From: Woeseiaceae bacterium
Lineage (GTDB): Bacteria; Pseudomonadota; Gammaproteobacteria; Steroidobacterales; Woeseiaceae
DNA: 34,096 nt
Direction of reading: 5' to 3'
NCBI GenBank assembly: GCA_029243005.1
Contig: JAQWSV010000325.1
Location: forward strand, 1-34,096
Each line of letters opens with the position of its first letter. Within the stretch, counting starts at the first letter, position 1. The translations under genes and the position numbers were made by a program. The notes under the pieces are model-generated. The model was not told the origin of the DNA and did no database searches. It worked only from the letters and a program-made list of their open reading frames with translations. Below are positions 7,766-15,898 of the stretch, in pieces.

Positions 7766-9745
7766 CTAGAAGTCTGCCAGCGTCATCGCAGTCAGCTTCG
7801 GTCCGGTCTGCAGCATGATGTACTGCCGGCCTTCGTGGATATAAGTCATCATGCCGTAGTTGCTGTCCGCCGGCGCTTCGACCTGAGCTAGGGTTTCGCC
7901 GGTGGCCTTGTCTACCGCGAAAATCGTTGGAGTGCCGTCACTGATGTTACCGGCATAGATCAGCAGATTGGGCGTAGCCACCATCTGGGCGACACGGAGG
8001 CCGTAACCCGTATTCAGGATGTCCATGCCCTGCAGATCGGGGTGATTCAGGACGGCGTCCGGCGTCTCGCCGACCGGGATCCACCAGAGGTGCTCGCCCG
8101 TGTTCATGTCGATCGCCGTAATACGGCTGTAGGGCGGCTTGAAGATGTTGAGACCGTCCGGTCCGCGAACGCCGAAGCCACTCAGTACGGCGTAGTCAGC
8201 GATGGTTGTTCCGGTTGGCTCTTCGAGAATCGCGTCGCGCTCCGAGCCCGGCGTGATGATGCGCGTCGTGCAGTGCTTGCGTGACGTCACGTACAGGATG
8301 CCGGTGGCGGGATCGGCAACGGCCGGTCCGTCGATGTTTACACCGCCGATGTCGCCCGGGCACCATAGGGAGCCTTTGAGTTCTTGGTCGTTGCCACGAT
8401 GGAGCGGCGGCTGGAACAATGGGCCAATCTCGTAATCGGCCAACATTTCAACCGTTCTCGCTCGCAGCTCGGGCGTGAAGTCGATCAGGTCGTCTTCCGT
8501 CAGCCCTTGGATATCGTAGGGTGCCGGCTTGGTCGGGAACGGCTGGGTCGCCGACAACTTCTCGCCAGGAATCTTCGAGGCGGGAACCGGTCGTTCCTCG
8601 ATGGGCCAGATCGGTTCCCCCGTTTCGCGATTGAATGTATAAACAAATGACTGCTTGGTGACCTGAGCGACGATCGGCACGACCCGATCGTTCTGTGTCA
8701 CGTCCATCAGGATAGGCGCCGTGGGTGTGTCATAGTTCCAGATGTCGTGATGCACCAGCTGGTAATGCCATGCACGTTCGCCGGTCTTCACGTCCAGCGC
8801 GATCAGGCTGGTGCTGAACAGATTGTCGCCTGGGCGGAAGCCACCGTAGAAATCGACGGTAGCGCCGTTGGTCGGAATGTAGACGATTCCCCGTTCCTGG
8901 TCGGCGGACATTGGCGCCCACGACGAGATGTCACCGGTCCATTTCCACGCATTGTTCTCCCAGGTTTCGTGACCGAACTCGCCAGGCCCCGGCAATACGT
9001 TGAATTTCCACAGGAACTCACCCGTCTTCGCGTCATAGCCTAGGATGTCGCCGGGGATGTTCTCGATGCGGGACTGGTTGTAACCCTGCTCGGCAGAGTT
9101 ACCCACGACGATGACGTCGTTGATCACGATCGGTGGCGAAGACGATGTGATGTAGCCGACTTTCAGTGGAATACCTTCGTAGGGGTCATACTTGTGGCCG
9201 AGATCCACCAGCATGTCGACGACGCCGGTGTCCGGGAAACCATCAATCGGGACCTTCTTGCCGAAGCCTTTCAGCGGCTTGCCAGTCTCGGCATCGAGCG
9301 CCGTCAGAAAGAAGCCCGGCGAGACAATGTAAATGACATCACGGCCGTCGATATTCGCGTACGAAACGCCCTTGCCGTAGTCCTTGCGCATCGAGTACTC
9401 GTAGCGCCGCGTGTTCGGTTCACGGTAGGACCATTTGGTTTCACCGGTCGATGGGTCAATCGCTACGACATGACGGCGCGGGCCGGCGACCGTGTAAAGC
9501 GTGCCGTTGATGTAACTAGGCGTTGAACGTCCGCTGGCGGCGTTGAAACTCGCGCCGTCCCAGATCCAGGCTTCTTCCAGGTCCTCGAAGTTATCGGCAT
9601 CAATCTTGTCAGCTGGTGAGTACCGTGTATGCGCGGAGTCGCCGCCGAGATAGTGCCAGGCACCGTCGGCTGTACCGGGCGCTTGCGCAAGAACCTGAAA
9701 AGAAAAGAAAATCACTGCCGTTCCGACAGCAAATACTCGTTTCAT
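7766..9745 (-). CDS. PQQ-dependent dehydrogenase (quinoprotein)
   Basis: MKRVFAVGTAVIFFSFQVLAQA signal peptide; [26 protein letters not shown], repeated W-motif beta-propeller segments, ITAIDMNTGEHLWWIPVG. Confidence 0.92.
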   Translation of the reverse strand: MKRVFAVGTAVIFFSFQVLAQAPGTADGAWHYLGGDSAHTRYSPADKIDADNFEDLEEAWIWDGASFNAASGRSTPSYINGTLYTVAGPRRHVVAIDPSTGETKWSYREPNTRRYEYSMRKDYGKGVSYANIDGRDVIYIVSPGFFLTALDAETGKPLKGFGKKVPIDGFPDTGVVDMLVDLGHKYDPYEGIPLKVGYITSSSPPIVINDVIVVGNSAEQGYNQSRIENIPGDILGYDAKTGEFLWKFNVLPGPGEFGHETWENNAWKWTGDISSWAPMSADQERGIVYIPTNGATVDFYGGFRPGDNLFSTSLIALDVKTGERAWHYQLVHHDIWNYDTPTAPILMDVTQNDRVVPIVAQVTKQSFVYTFNRETGEPIWPIEERPVPASKIPGEKLSATQPFPTKPAPYDIQGLTEDDLIDFTPELRARTVEMLADYEIGPLFQPPLHRGNDQELKGSLWCPGDIGGVNIDGPAVADPATGILYVTSRKHCTTRIITPGSERDAILEEPTGTTIADYAVLSGFGVRGPDGLNIFKPPYSRITAIDMNTGEHLWWIPVGETPDAVLNHPDLQGMDILNTGYGLRVAQMVATPNLLIYAGNISDGTPTIFAVDKATGETLAQVEAPADSNYGMMTYIHEGRQYIMLQTGPKLTAMTLADF

Positions 9746-9941
9746 TGTTTTCCCCCAGGGGATTATCCGATCAGCATACCTCACGCCCCGTAGCAGGAAA
9801 ACATGCAGACCCGCTCATCGTCGTGATCTTGGCAATCCTTGTGATTCCGCTGTTACGGGCGCGGGCGGCAACTGCTGCCTGCTGCGCGCACAGTCCTAGA
9901 GTCCGCCGATTGAGGGGTTGACGGAGAGGTAGCACCTTGGC

Positions 9942-10487
9942 TCAGTTCTCCAGGCGTGGAAACTCGCTGGCGATTTCGTCGCCAGTAAAGTTCGCCACCC
10001 AGCCCTCGGGGTTATTGAATAGACGAATGGCAGTGAACGTCGGGTGTGGTCCCATATCGAACCAGTGACGTGTATTGGCGGGGACTGATATCAAATCGTC
10101 TTTTTCGCACAGCACTGAAAAAACCTTGCTGTCTACGCGCATGATGAACAGTCCGTGACCGCGCACGAAGAACCGAACTTCGTCTTCGCTGTGTGTGTGT
10201 TCATCCAGGAACTTATTGCGAAACGTCTCTTTTTTGGGGTGTTCAGGATGCATGCTGACGACATCCCAGGTCTGGTAGCCGCCTTCGGTGACCAGCCGAT
10301 CAATCTCGACCTGGTAGGCGGCGATGATCGTTTCGTCATCCATGTCGTCGGTGATTTCACGATCAGCCGACCAGCGCTCAATGCGAATGCCGGCATCACC
10401 CAGTGTCTTTGAAATTTCGGCGAAGTCCGCGGTCGACAACAAGACCGTGTTTGAATCGTCTTCAGCGTAAATCGTTAGTTGGCTCAT
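9942..10487 (-). CDS. mtnD: Acireductone dioxygenase
   Basis: 181 aa cupin; FLDEHTHSEDEVRFFVRGHGLFIMR, VPANTRHWFDMG, FTAIRLFNNPEGWVANFTG. Confidence 0.95.
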   Translation of the reverse strand: MSQLTIYAEDDSNTVLLSTADFAEISKTLGDAGIRIERWSADREITDDMDDETIIAAYQVEIDRLVTEGGYQTWDVVSMHPEHPKKETFRNKFLDEHTHSEDEVRFFVRGHGLFIMRVDSKVFSVLCEKDDLISVPANTRHWFDMGPHPTFTAIRLFNNPEGWVANFTGDEIASEFPRLEN

Positions 10488-10489
10488 CG

Positions 10490-11200
10490 TCAGGACTCTG
10501 GTTGATCAGGCAAATCGATGTTACCAGCAATAATCTCGTCAAAACTGCCAGCCACCGGATGGTCGCCAACAATAACGTCGTCATTCCTGACCAGCTGTAC
10601 GGTCTGCATACCAGCATCGCGAGCGGCGTCTAGCTCTTCGGTAACGTCTGAGAGGAAAATTATCTCTTCTGCATCGACGCCGATTTCGCCGGCAATTCGC
10701 TCGTAAGCCTCCACTTCTTTTTTGTGGCCTATGTTGGTGTCGAAGTAACCGCGAAATAAACTGGTCAGGTTTCCGGCATCGCTGTAGCCGAACAGGAGTT
10801 TTTGCGCGCCAACCGAGCCGCTGGAATAGACATAGAGATCTATGCCTGCTTCGTGCCAGCGATGCAGCCCGGCAACGGCGTCTTCGTAAATGTGACCGGT
10901 GAAGTCGCCTGACTCGTAACCATTTCGCCAGATGTGGCCCTGTAGCGTCTTGAGCGGTGTTGCCTTGCGATCCTCAGTGATCCACCCGAGGAGGATTTCG
11001 ATGACGCGCTCCGTCGATGCCTCTGTCTCACCGGCTTCGCTGCGTGCGTCTTCCAGAATACCGGCGATCGTCGAATCGCCTTCGTTGTCGCGGACGAACA
11101 CCGCGAGCGCCCGGTTGGCATAGGGAAACAATATATCGTGAACAAAGTTGATGGCACTCGTCGTGCCTTCAATGTCCGTTAGAATGACGCGCGGCTTCAT
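10490..11200 (-). CDS. mtnC: Enolase-phosphatase E1
   Basis: MKPRVILTDIEGTTSAINFVHDILFPYANRAL, VYSSGSVGAQKLLFGYSDAGNL, IIFLSDVTEELDAARDAGM; ATG at 11200 overlaps the mtnB stop by 4 nt. Confidence 0.95.
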   Translation of the reverse strand: MKPRVILTDIEGTTSAINFVHDILFPYANRALAVFVRDNEGDSTIAGILEDARSEAGETEASTERVIEILLGWITEDRKATPLKTLQGHIWRNGYESGDFTGHIYEDAVAGLHRWHEAGIDLYVYSSGSVGAQKLLFGYSDAGNLTSLFRGYFDTNIGHKKEVEAYERIAGEIGVDAEEIIFLSDVTEELDAARDAGMQTVQLVRNDDVIVGDHPVAGSFDEIIAGNIDLPDQPES

Positions 11201-11820
11201 GGGAGCTTCGTGAGCGGTTCCTGCCAAAGGCATTCGAACAGAAACTCGAAGCCCTCAACGTGCCTTCGAGCTTCATCGAGATCCTTGCCCCAAGCATAGA
11301 GCCCATGTCCGGCGATCAGGAAGCCCGGTACTGCGAGTCGACCGTCTCTCCATGCTGTCGTCACACGTTCGGCCAGTGCATTCATGTCCTGATCGTTTTT
11401 GAATATTGGAATGGTCACGTTCTCCTCATGGGAAGATATATTGTGCAGCGCCTTCTGCATCTCGTAGCCCGTGATGGATAACGAGTCACCTGCATGACGT
11501 GACAAAACCGTCGCCGCCACCGAATGCGTATGTAGCACGGCACCCACTGCATCATCCAACTGGTAGAGGTGCATATGCAGGGGCGTTTCCGCCGATGATT
11601 TGCAGTCCGGATCCATGGCGCCGGTATCGAAGTTGCACATCATCAGGTCCTCTATGGTCAGCCTGGCTTTGTTTCGACCCGACTTCGTAATCAGGCAATG
11701 ACAATCGTCGATGCGCGCAGAGAAGTTTCCGCTGGTCGCGCGACACCAGCCGCGCTCGCCGAAATCGCAGCAAATGCCGCAAAACTGTTCAACGATGTCA
11801 GGATGGTCTGCAGGAGTCAT
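11197..11820 (-). CDS. mtnB: Methylthioribulose-1-phosphate dehydratase
   Basis: Class II aldolase fold: GWCRATSGNFSARID, ITKSGRNKARL, SSAETPLHMHLY, AVLHTHSVAATVLSR, IAGHGLYAWG. Confidence 0.93.
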   Translation of the reverse strand: MTPADHPDIVEQFCGICCDFGERGWCRATSGNFSARIDDCHCLITKSGRNKARLTIEDLMMCNFDTGAMDPDCKSSAETPLHMHLYQLDDAVGAVLHTHSVAATVLSRHAGDSLSITGYEMQKALHNISSHEENVTIPIFKNDQDMNALAERVTTAWRDGRLAVPGFLIAGHGLYAWGKDLDEARRHVEGFEFLFECLWQEPLTKLP

Positions 11821-11829
11821 GGTGGTATC

Positions 11830-12450
11830 CTAACCGAACAGTATCAGGGCTGCTGTTCCGAGTATCAGTACGCCCATCGCTGTATTCATCCACGTCGCGG
11901 AACGACCGGCGGACAGGTAACGAGTAAGCGTATCACCGGCAATTACCCAGGTTATGGAGGCTACCGATCCAATCAGAAAAAATGCACTCGACAGAATCAG
12001 CGCACGCTGCCACGGTGATTCCGCAATCGCGATGTAAGCACTCGCCGTTGAAATCGCCGCGACGATGCCCTTCGGATTGATCCATTGGAACAGCAGAGCT
12101 TCGACAAATCGAAACGGCCGCGATATCGGGGCCGTTTCCATCCAAGATTCAGTCGACGTGTACTTTATTGCAGTGCGAAAGAATCGAAGCGATAGCCAAG
12201 CTAGCCACGTCGCCCCTAGCATCCGCAGGCCAGTGACCAGCCAGGGCCAGCGGGCGACTAGCACTCCCAGACCGAAGACCGATGCAGTCATCAAGGTCAC
12301 GAATCCGAGCTGAATGCCGGCGAGATGCGGCACGGTCCGGCGCAAGCCGAACAGGGCACCCGAAGACATCAACAGCAGATTGTTTGGCCCAGGAGTGATC
12401 AAAGTGATGAACACAAACCCGATCAGGCTGACGAAGAGTGCGGTATCCAT
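11830..12450 (-). CDS. LysE/RhtB-family amino-acid exporter
   Basis: MDTALFVSLIGFVFITLITPGPNNLLLMSSGALFGLRRTVPHLAGIQLGF; multiple TM segments; 9 nt upstream of mtnB on the same strand. Confidence 0.9.
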   Translation of the reverse strand: MDTALFVSLIGFVFITLITPGPNNLLLMSSGALFGLRRTVPHLAGIQLGFVTLMTASVFGLGVLVARWPWLVTGLRMLGATWLAWLSLRFFRTAIKYTSTESWMETAPISRPFRFVEALLFQWINPKGIVAAISTASAYIAIAESPWQRALILSSAFFLIGSVASITWVIAGDTLTRYLSAGRSATWMNTAMGVLILGTAALILFG

Positions 12451-12463
12451 CGCTGGTTTTCTG

Positions 12464-12634
12464 TCATCGTTGGTAGGCATCAACATGCCCGGCATCATGC
12501 AAACTGATGCTGAGCTCGAGGAACAGGTACTCGCGTGCGATCTGATCCATGACGGGCTCGCGATGGCCCGAATCGCTATCCGCGCAGCCGGTCAAGGAAA
12601 AAATTGTGAGTAAAAAGAAGATTTTTGATTTCAT
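12464..12634 (-). pseudogene. Truncated N-terminus of a secreted lipoprotein
   Basis: 56-codon ORF below the ORF-track cutoff: MKSKIFFLLTIFSLTGCADSDSGHREPVMDQIAREYLFLELSISLHDAGHVDAYQR*; lipobox SLTGC followed by a conserved-looking YLFLELSISLHDAGHVDAY segment, then stop. Confidence 0.55.
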
Positions 12635-12701
12635 TGAGCAGATCCGACGCTAAACTGTCGTATATAGACCATAGCCGAACAGCATAAACGGATCATTGTC
12701 G

Positions 12702-13502
12702 ATGCGAAACCAGTCCAGTCAATGGTTAATCTCTCTCCTTCTTGGGGCAGTTGTCGCGGGTGCACTGTGGTATTACTGGGCCCAAATCAGTCAACCGGTC
12801 GACGAACTGGTTCCGGAACCTCCGGTTGCCAGCGAGCCTGCGGAACCCCCTGCACCATTGCATCCGCTGGAGACTATCGCCGAGCCCGGCGAGCTTCGTC
12901 CGGATCTCGTCCCACTCCCGGCCCTCGATGAAAGCGATGCGTACCTCAAGATCGAAATCGTCGATATCTTCGGTACGTCGGTCGAAGGCCTGCTCGTGGA
13001 GTTGGACATGATCGAGCGAATCGTCGCGACGGTCGACAATCTGCCGAGGTCTCACGTAGCCGAGCGAATTCGTCCGGTGGGCAGGCTCAATACGACATTC
13101 GTCGTCGACGGACTGGACACCAGCGGGATGGATCAGATCAGCCCGGAGAACTATCGGCGCTATGACGTCATCGTCGGGCTGGTGTCCGCGGCGGATCTAC
13201 AGCAGGTGGCAGAGGTGTATCGCCGCTACTATCCGCTTTTCCAGAAGGCCTTTGTCGAACTTGGTTACCCGGATGGCTATTTCAACGACCGCCTCGTCGA
13301 GGTCATCGATCACCTGCTCGAAACGCCCGAAGTTGCAGATCCGGTTGCGGTCGTTCGGCCCCATGTTTTGTATGAATTCGAAGATGCGCGACTCGAGGTG
13401 TTGTCGAGTGGGCAAAAGCTGCTGCTCAGGATGGGCAGCGAACATGCGAGCACAATCAAAGACACGCTGCGACAATTGCGAGGGCACGTCACCGCGATGT
13501 AG
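12702..13502 (+). CDS. DUF3014 domain-containing protein
   Basis: Single TM then Pro-rich linker; LPALDESDAYLKIEI, HVAERIRPVGRL, YRRYDVIVGLVSAAD, YRRYYPLFQKAFVELGYPDGYFNDRLVEVIDHLLETP. Confidence 0.85.
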   Translation: MRNQSSQWLISLLLGAVVAGALWYYWAQISQPVDELVPEPPVASEPAEPPAPLHPLETIAEPGELRPDLVPLPALDESDAYLKIEIVDIFGTSVEGLLVELDMIERIVATVDNLPRSHVAERIRPVGRLNTTFVVDGLDTSGMDQISPENYRRYDVIVGLVSAADLQQVAEVYRRYYPLFQKAFVELGYPDGYFNDRLVEVIDHLLETPEVADPVAVVRPHVLYEFEDARLEVLSSGQKLLLRMGSEHASTIKDTLRQLRGHVTAM

Positions 13503-13571
13503 GCATTGCGTGAGTAGGCGATCTTTGGTCTGTTTGAGCAAAGAAAGACAACAAACAGACTGCGACGAGGA

Positions 13572-13788
13572 AGTCACTGACGTTAATCTTTTTCTTATTC
13601 ATTGCGGCCAGTTGCCAGACCCGTGGGCGCCGGTCGAGGATACGCAGCCCAATATCGTCATGGTATTAGCCGAGGACTTGGCGAACGATCCATATGAGCT
13701 GCGAAACGTGATTGTTGATCCCCTGTTTGCCAATGTGCTGAGCGGCATGGCCGTGCAACTCAATCGGCTGCTTGAGGAGATTTCCTGA
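13572..13788 (+). pseudogene. Sulfatase remnant with internal deletion: N-terminal start joined in frame to C-terminal end
   Basis: Frame reads ...EDTQPNIVMVLAEDLANDPYELRNVIVDPLFANVLSGMAVQLNRLLEEIS*: arylsulfatase start (PNI..ILADDL) joined to arylsulfatase end (YDLENDPYEL.N). A frame-shifted lipoprotein-like KSLTLIFFLFIAASCQTRG lies immediately upstream. Confidence 0.65.
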
Positions 13789-14731
13789 ATCTGCCCAGCC
13801 GTTTCTGGATGACCGCGGGCACAGCGGCACTGAATGCACGCAGGTAACGTCCGGTCGTTTCGTGCCCGACCTCGCGATAGATAATGAATATACCGCTCGC
13901 GATTATGATGGCGCCGCCTGTAAGGACCCAGCGATCCGGGACTTCGTCCCATAAAAGGTAACCGGCGATTGCGGCGCCGATGAGCGCCGTATATTCGAAC
14001 GGCGCCAGAATAACCGGCGGTGCCCGGCGATAACCACCGACCATACCGACCCATGCTATCGCCGAGCAGGCACCAGCCAGGATAAACAGAATCCATGCTT
14101 TCAGGTCGGGTTGAACATAGTTACCCGGCAGAATAAACGACGACACGAACAGCGGCCCACTCATAATGTAGAAAGCCAGTGAAAAGCTGGACTCCGTTGC
14201 GGCAAGCTTGCGAGCCGTCATCATCATCATCGCCCAGCAGACGGCCGCGATCAGCACACCGATGGCTGCCGGTGTGAACATGCCCGGTCCCGGACGGAGC
14301 ACGATAACTACGCCAATAAAGCCGGCAAATACGCCCAGCCACCGGCGCCAGCCCACCTGCTCTCCGAGGAAGGGGCCGGACAATGCGGTAACGATAATTG
14401 GGGAGATGAAAGCGATTGTTAGTGTGTTAACCAGCGGCATATGCGCCAGGCCATAAAAGAAGCCGAACATGCCACCGACCGACAACGCAGTCCGAAACAG
14501 GTGCCAGCCCCAGCGCCGGGTACGCAAAGCCCTATAGCCGCCATACCAGCGTGCCGCAGCGAGGAAGATCAGCACGCCAAAGACACTGCGCAGAAAAACG
14601 AACTGCTCGAGCGGGTAATCTTCGAGCAGCTTCTTGGCGCAGAGATCGAGGCTCAATGCACCCGCAACGCCAAGAAGTAGGTAGGACAATGCCTTGCCGA
14701 AATGATCGTTGGTTTCCGATGTCTGGGTCAT
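13760..14731 (-). CDS. EamA/DMT-family transporter
   Basis: About 10 TM segments in two EamA repeats: ALSYLLLGVAGALSLDLCAKKLLEDYPLEQFVFLRSVFGVLIFL..., PFEYTALIGAAIAGYLLWDEVPDRWVLTGGAIIIASGIFIIYRE. Confidence 0.92.
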   Translation of the reverse strand: MTQTSETNDHFGKALSYLLLGVAGALSLDLCAKKLLEDYPLEQFVFLRSVFGVLIFLAAARWYGGYRALRTRRWGWHLFRTALSVGGMFGFFYGLAHMPLVNTLTIAFISPIIVTALSGPFLGEQVGWRRWLGVFAGFIGVVIVLRPGPGMFTPAAIGVLIAAVCWAMMMMTARKLAATESSFSLAFYIMSGPLFVSSFILPGNYVQPDLKAWILFILAGACSAIAWVGMVGGYRRAPPVILAPFEYTALIGAAIAGYLLWDEVPDRWVLTGGAIIIASGIFIIYREVGHETTGRYLRAFSAAVPAVIQKRLGRFRKSPQAAD

Positions 14732-14744
14732 CGCTATTTAAATC

Positions 14745-14776
14745 AAAAAACGCTGCGGCATTAACAGCACGCAGCG
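14745..14776 (-). terminator. Terminator-like hairpin 14 nt upstream of the EamA-transporter start codon
   Basis: Minus strand CGCTGCG-tgctgttaatgc-CGCAGCG followed by TTTTTT, 7-bp perfect stem. Confidence 0.5.
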
Positions 14777-14891
14777 CTTGTCAATATTCAGCCGACGTTC
14801 AGAAAAAAGGCCCTGAAGTTCAGCTTTGATTCATGGTGTTTCGACTTCAATAAACACCAGTATTAAAGATTGTGCGTCAGAGGTGATTGGC

Positions 14892-15761
14892 ATGTCCAGA
14901 AAATCAAACAGCAATGTTTCACAGAATTATTTTTGTATCCTGTACATCATGGTGATCGGCCTTTCGCTTCTGGCCGGATCCGGTATCGTTCTGGCAGCGG
15001 GCGGAATCCAGGAGGAACGGACATCTGTGTCGCGGCATCATGTTACCGGCGGACGGGACAATCCGATAAAAATCGCTGAATCGGAAGAACAGTATGAGTC
15101 GTTGGTATCGATGGGTGATCGCGGTAAGTCTGACACTCGCGGTGCAAGCAAAAATTCTGGTGAGGGTATTGCCGGTGCGCAAAGTGGTGGCATTTTCGAC
15201 TTCTGGTTTTACGAAGCAGACGTCATTGTGTTCAACGACGACGATAATGATGGTTAGTACTACAGTCTGGATGTGCTTTTCGATGTTGACACCATCTATT
15301 CGTCGGCTGATGTCTATGCGGTGCTTTATCTAAGTCATGAAGGGGGTCCGTGGAACGAATATGCGGTCACTGAAGACTTTGCGATCTCCGGTTCGAGCGG
15401 CAGTGACGAGTACGGCATTGTGACGGAACTGATGTCCGGATACCCGACCGGTAGTTACGATTTGCTCATCGAGTTGTTCGATGCTTACAACGGCGACTAC
15501 CTTGCGAGCTATGATCCGTCCGATACCTCGGAGCTGGCCTACCTTCCGCTGGAGGATTTCAATTGGGATGCGCCAATTCAAGAAGTCATTGTTGTCAGTG
15601 AAGGTGGCGTTGGCGCACTCGATGGATGGTTTCTCGGCGCCCTGTCCCTGCTGTTGATGGGCACTGCCATCCGCAAGATCTGGAAGCGGCGGGACGATGA
15701 ACTGATGGGGGTCAATTCGCCAGCGCCGATCTGGCGTTCGAACAGTGACCTGGGGTGCTGA
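14892..15761 (+). pseudogene. Choice-of-anchor-H-family-like surface protein interrupted by one in-frame TAG (15255-15257)
   Basis: ORFs 14826..15257 and 15273..15761 share a frame. Joined: ...FWFYEADVIVFNDDDNDG*YYSLDVLFDVDTIYSSADVYAVLYLSHEGGPWNEYAVTEDFAISGSSGSDEYGIVTELMSGYPTGSYDLLIELFD...; C-terminal TM anchor LDGWFLGALSLLLMGTAIRKIWKRR. Confidence 0.7.
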
Positions 15762-15898
15762 GCTTGGCATCAGGCTTTTGCCGGAGGCCCCTTTGAACGG
15801 CGGGTCTTGCAATCAACTGTAATGCGCGGGCGCGCCTGTTGGAATTGGACAGGGGCGGCCGTCGGGGAGCGGCGCCCCGTTGGCGGAGTGAGTGGGAA

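Noticed and set aside
9616-9921. 101-aa plus ORF with a hydrophobic stretch (ADPLIVVILAILVIPLLRARAA)
   Set aside because: First half is antisense to the PQQ gene; no start or SD near the hydrophobic part. Too weak to call a gene.
13162-13500. 5' part of ORF 13162..13788
   Set aside because: Shadow frame of the DUF3014 gene; only the 3' part after 13500 carries sulfatase-like sequence.
14835-14858. Inverted repeat GGTGTTT-N10-AAACACC before the choice-of-anchor-H gene
   Set aside because: Short, no T-run and no clear functional placement; could be a regulatory site but unsupported.
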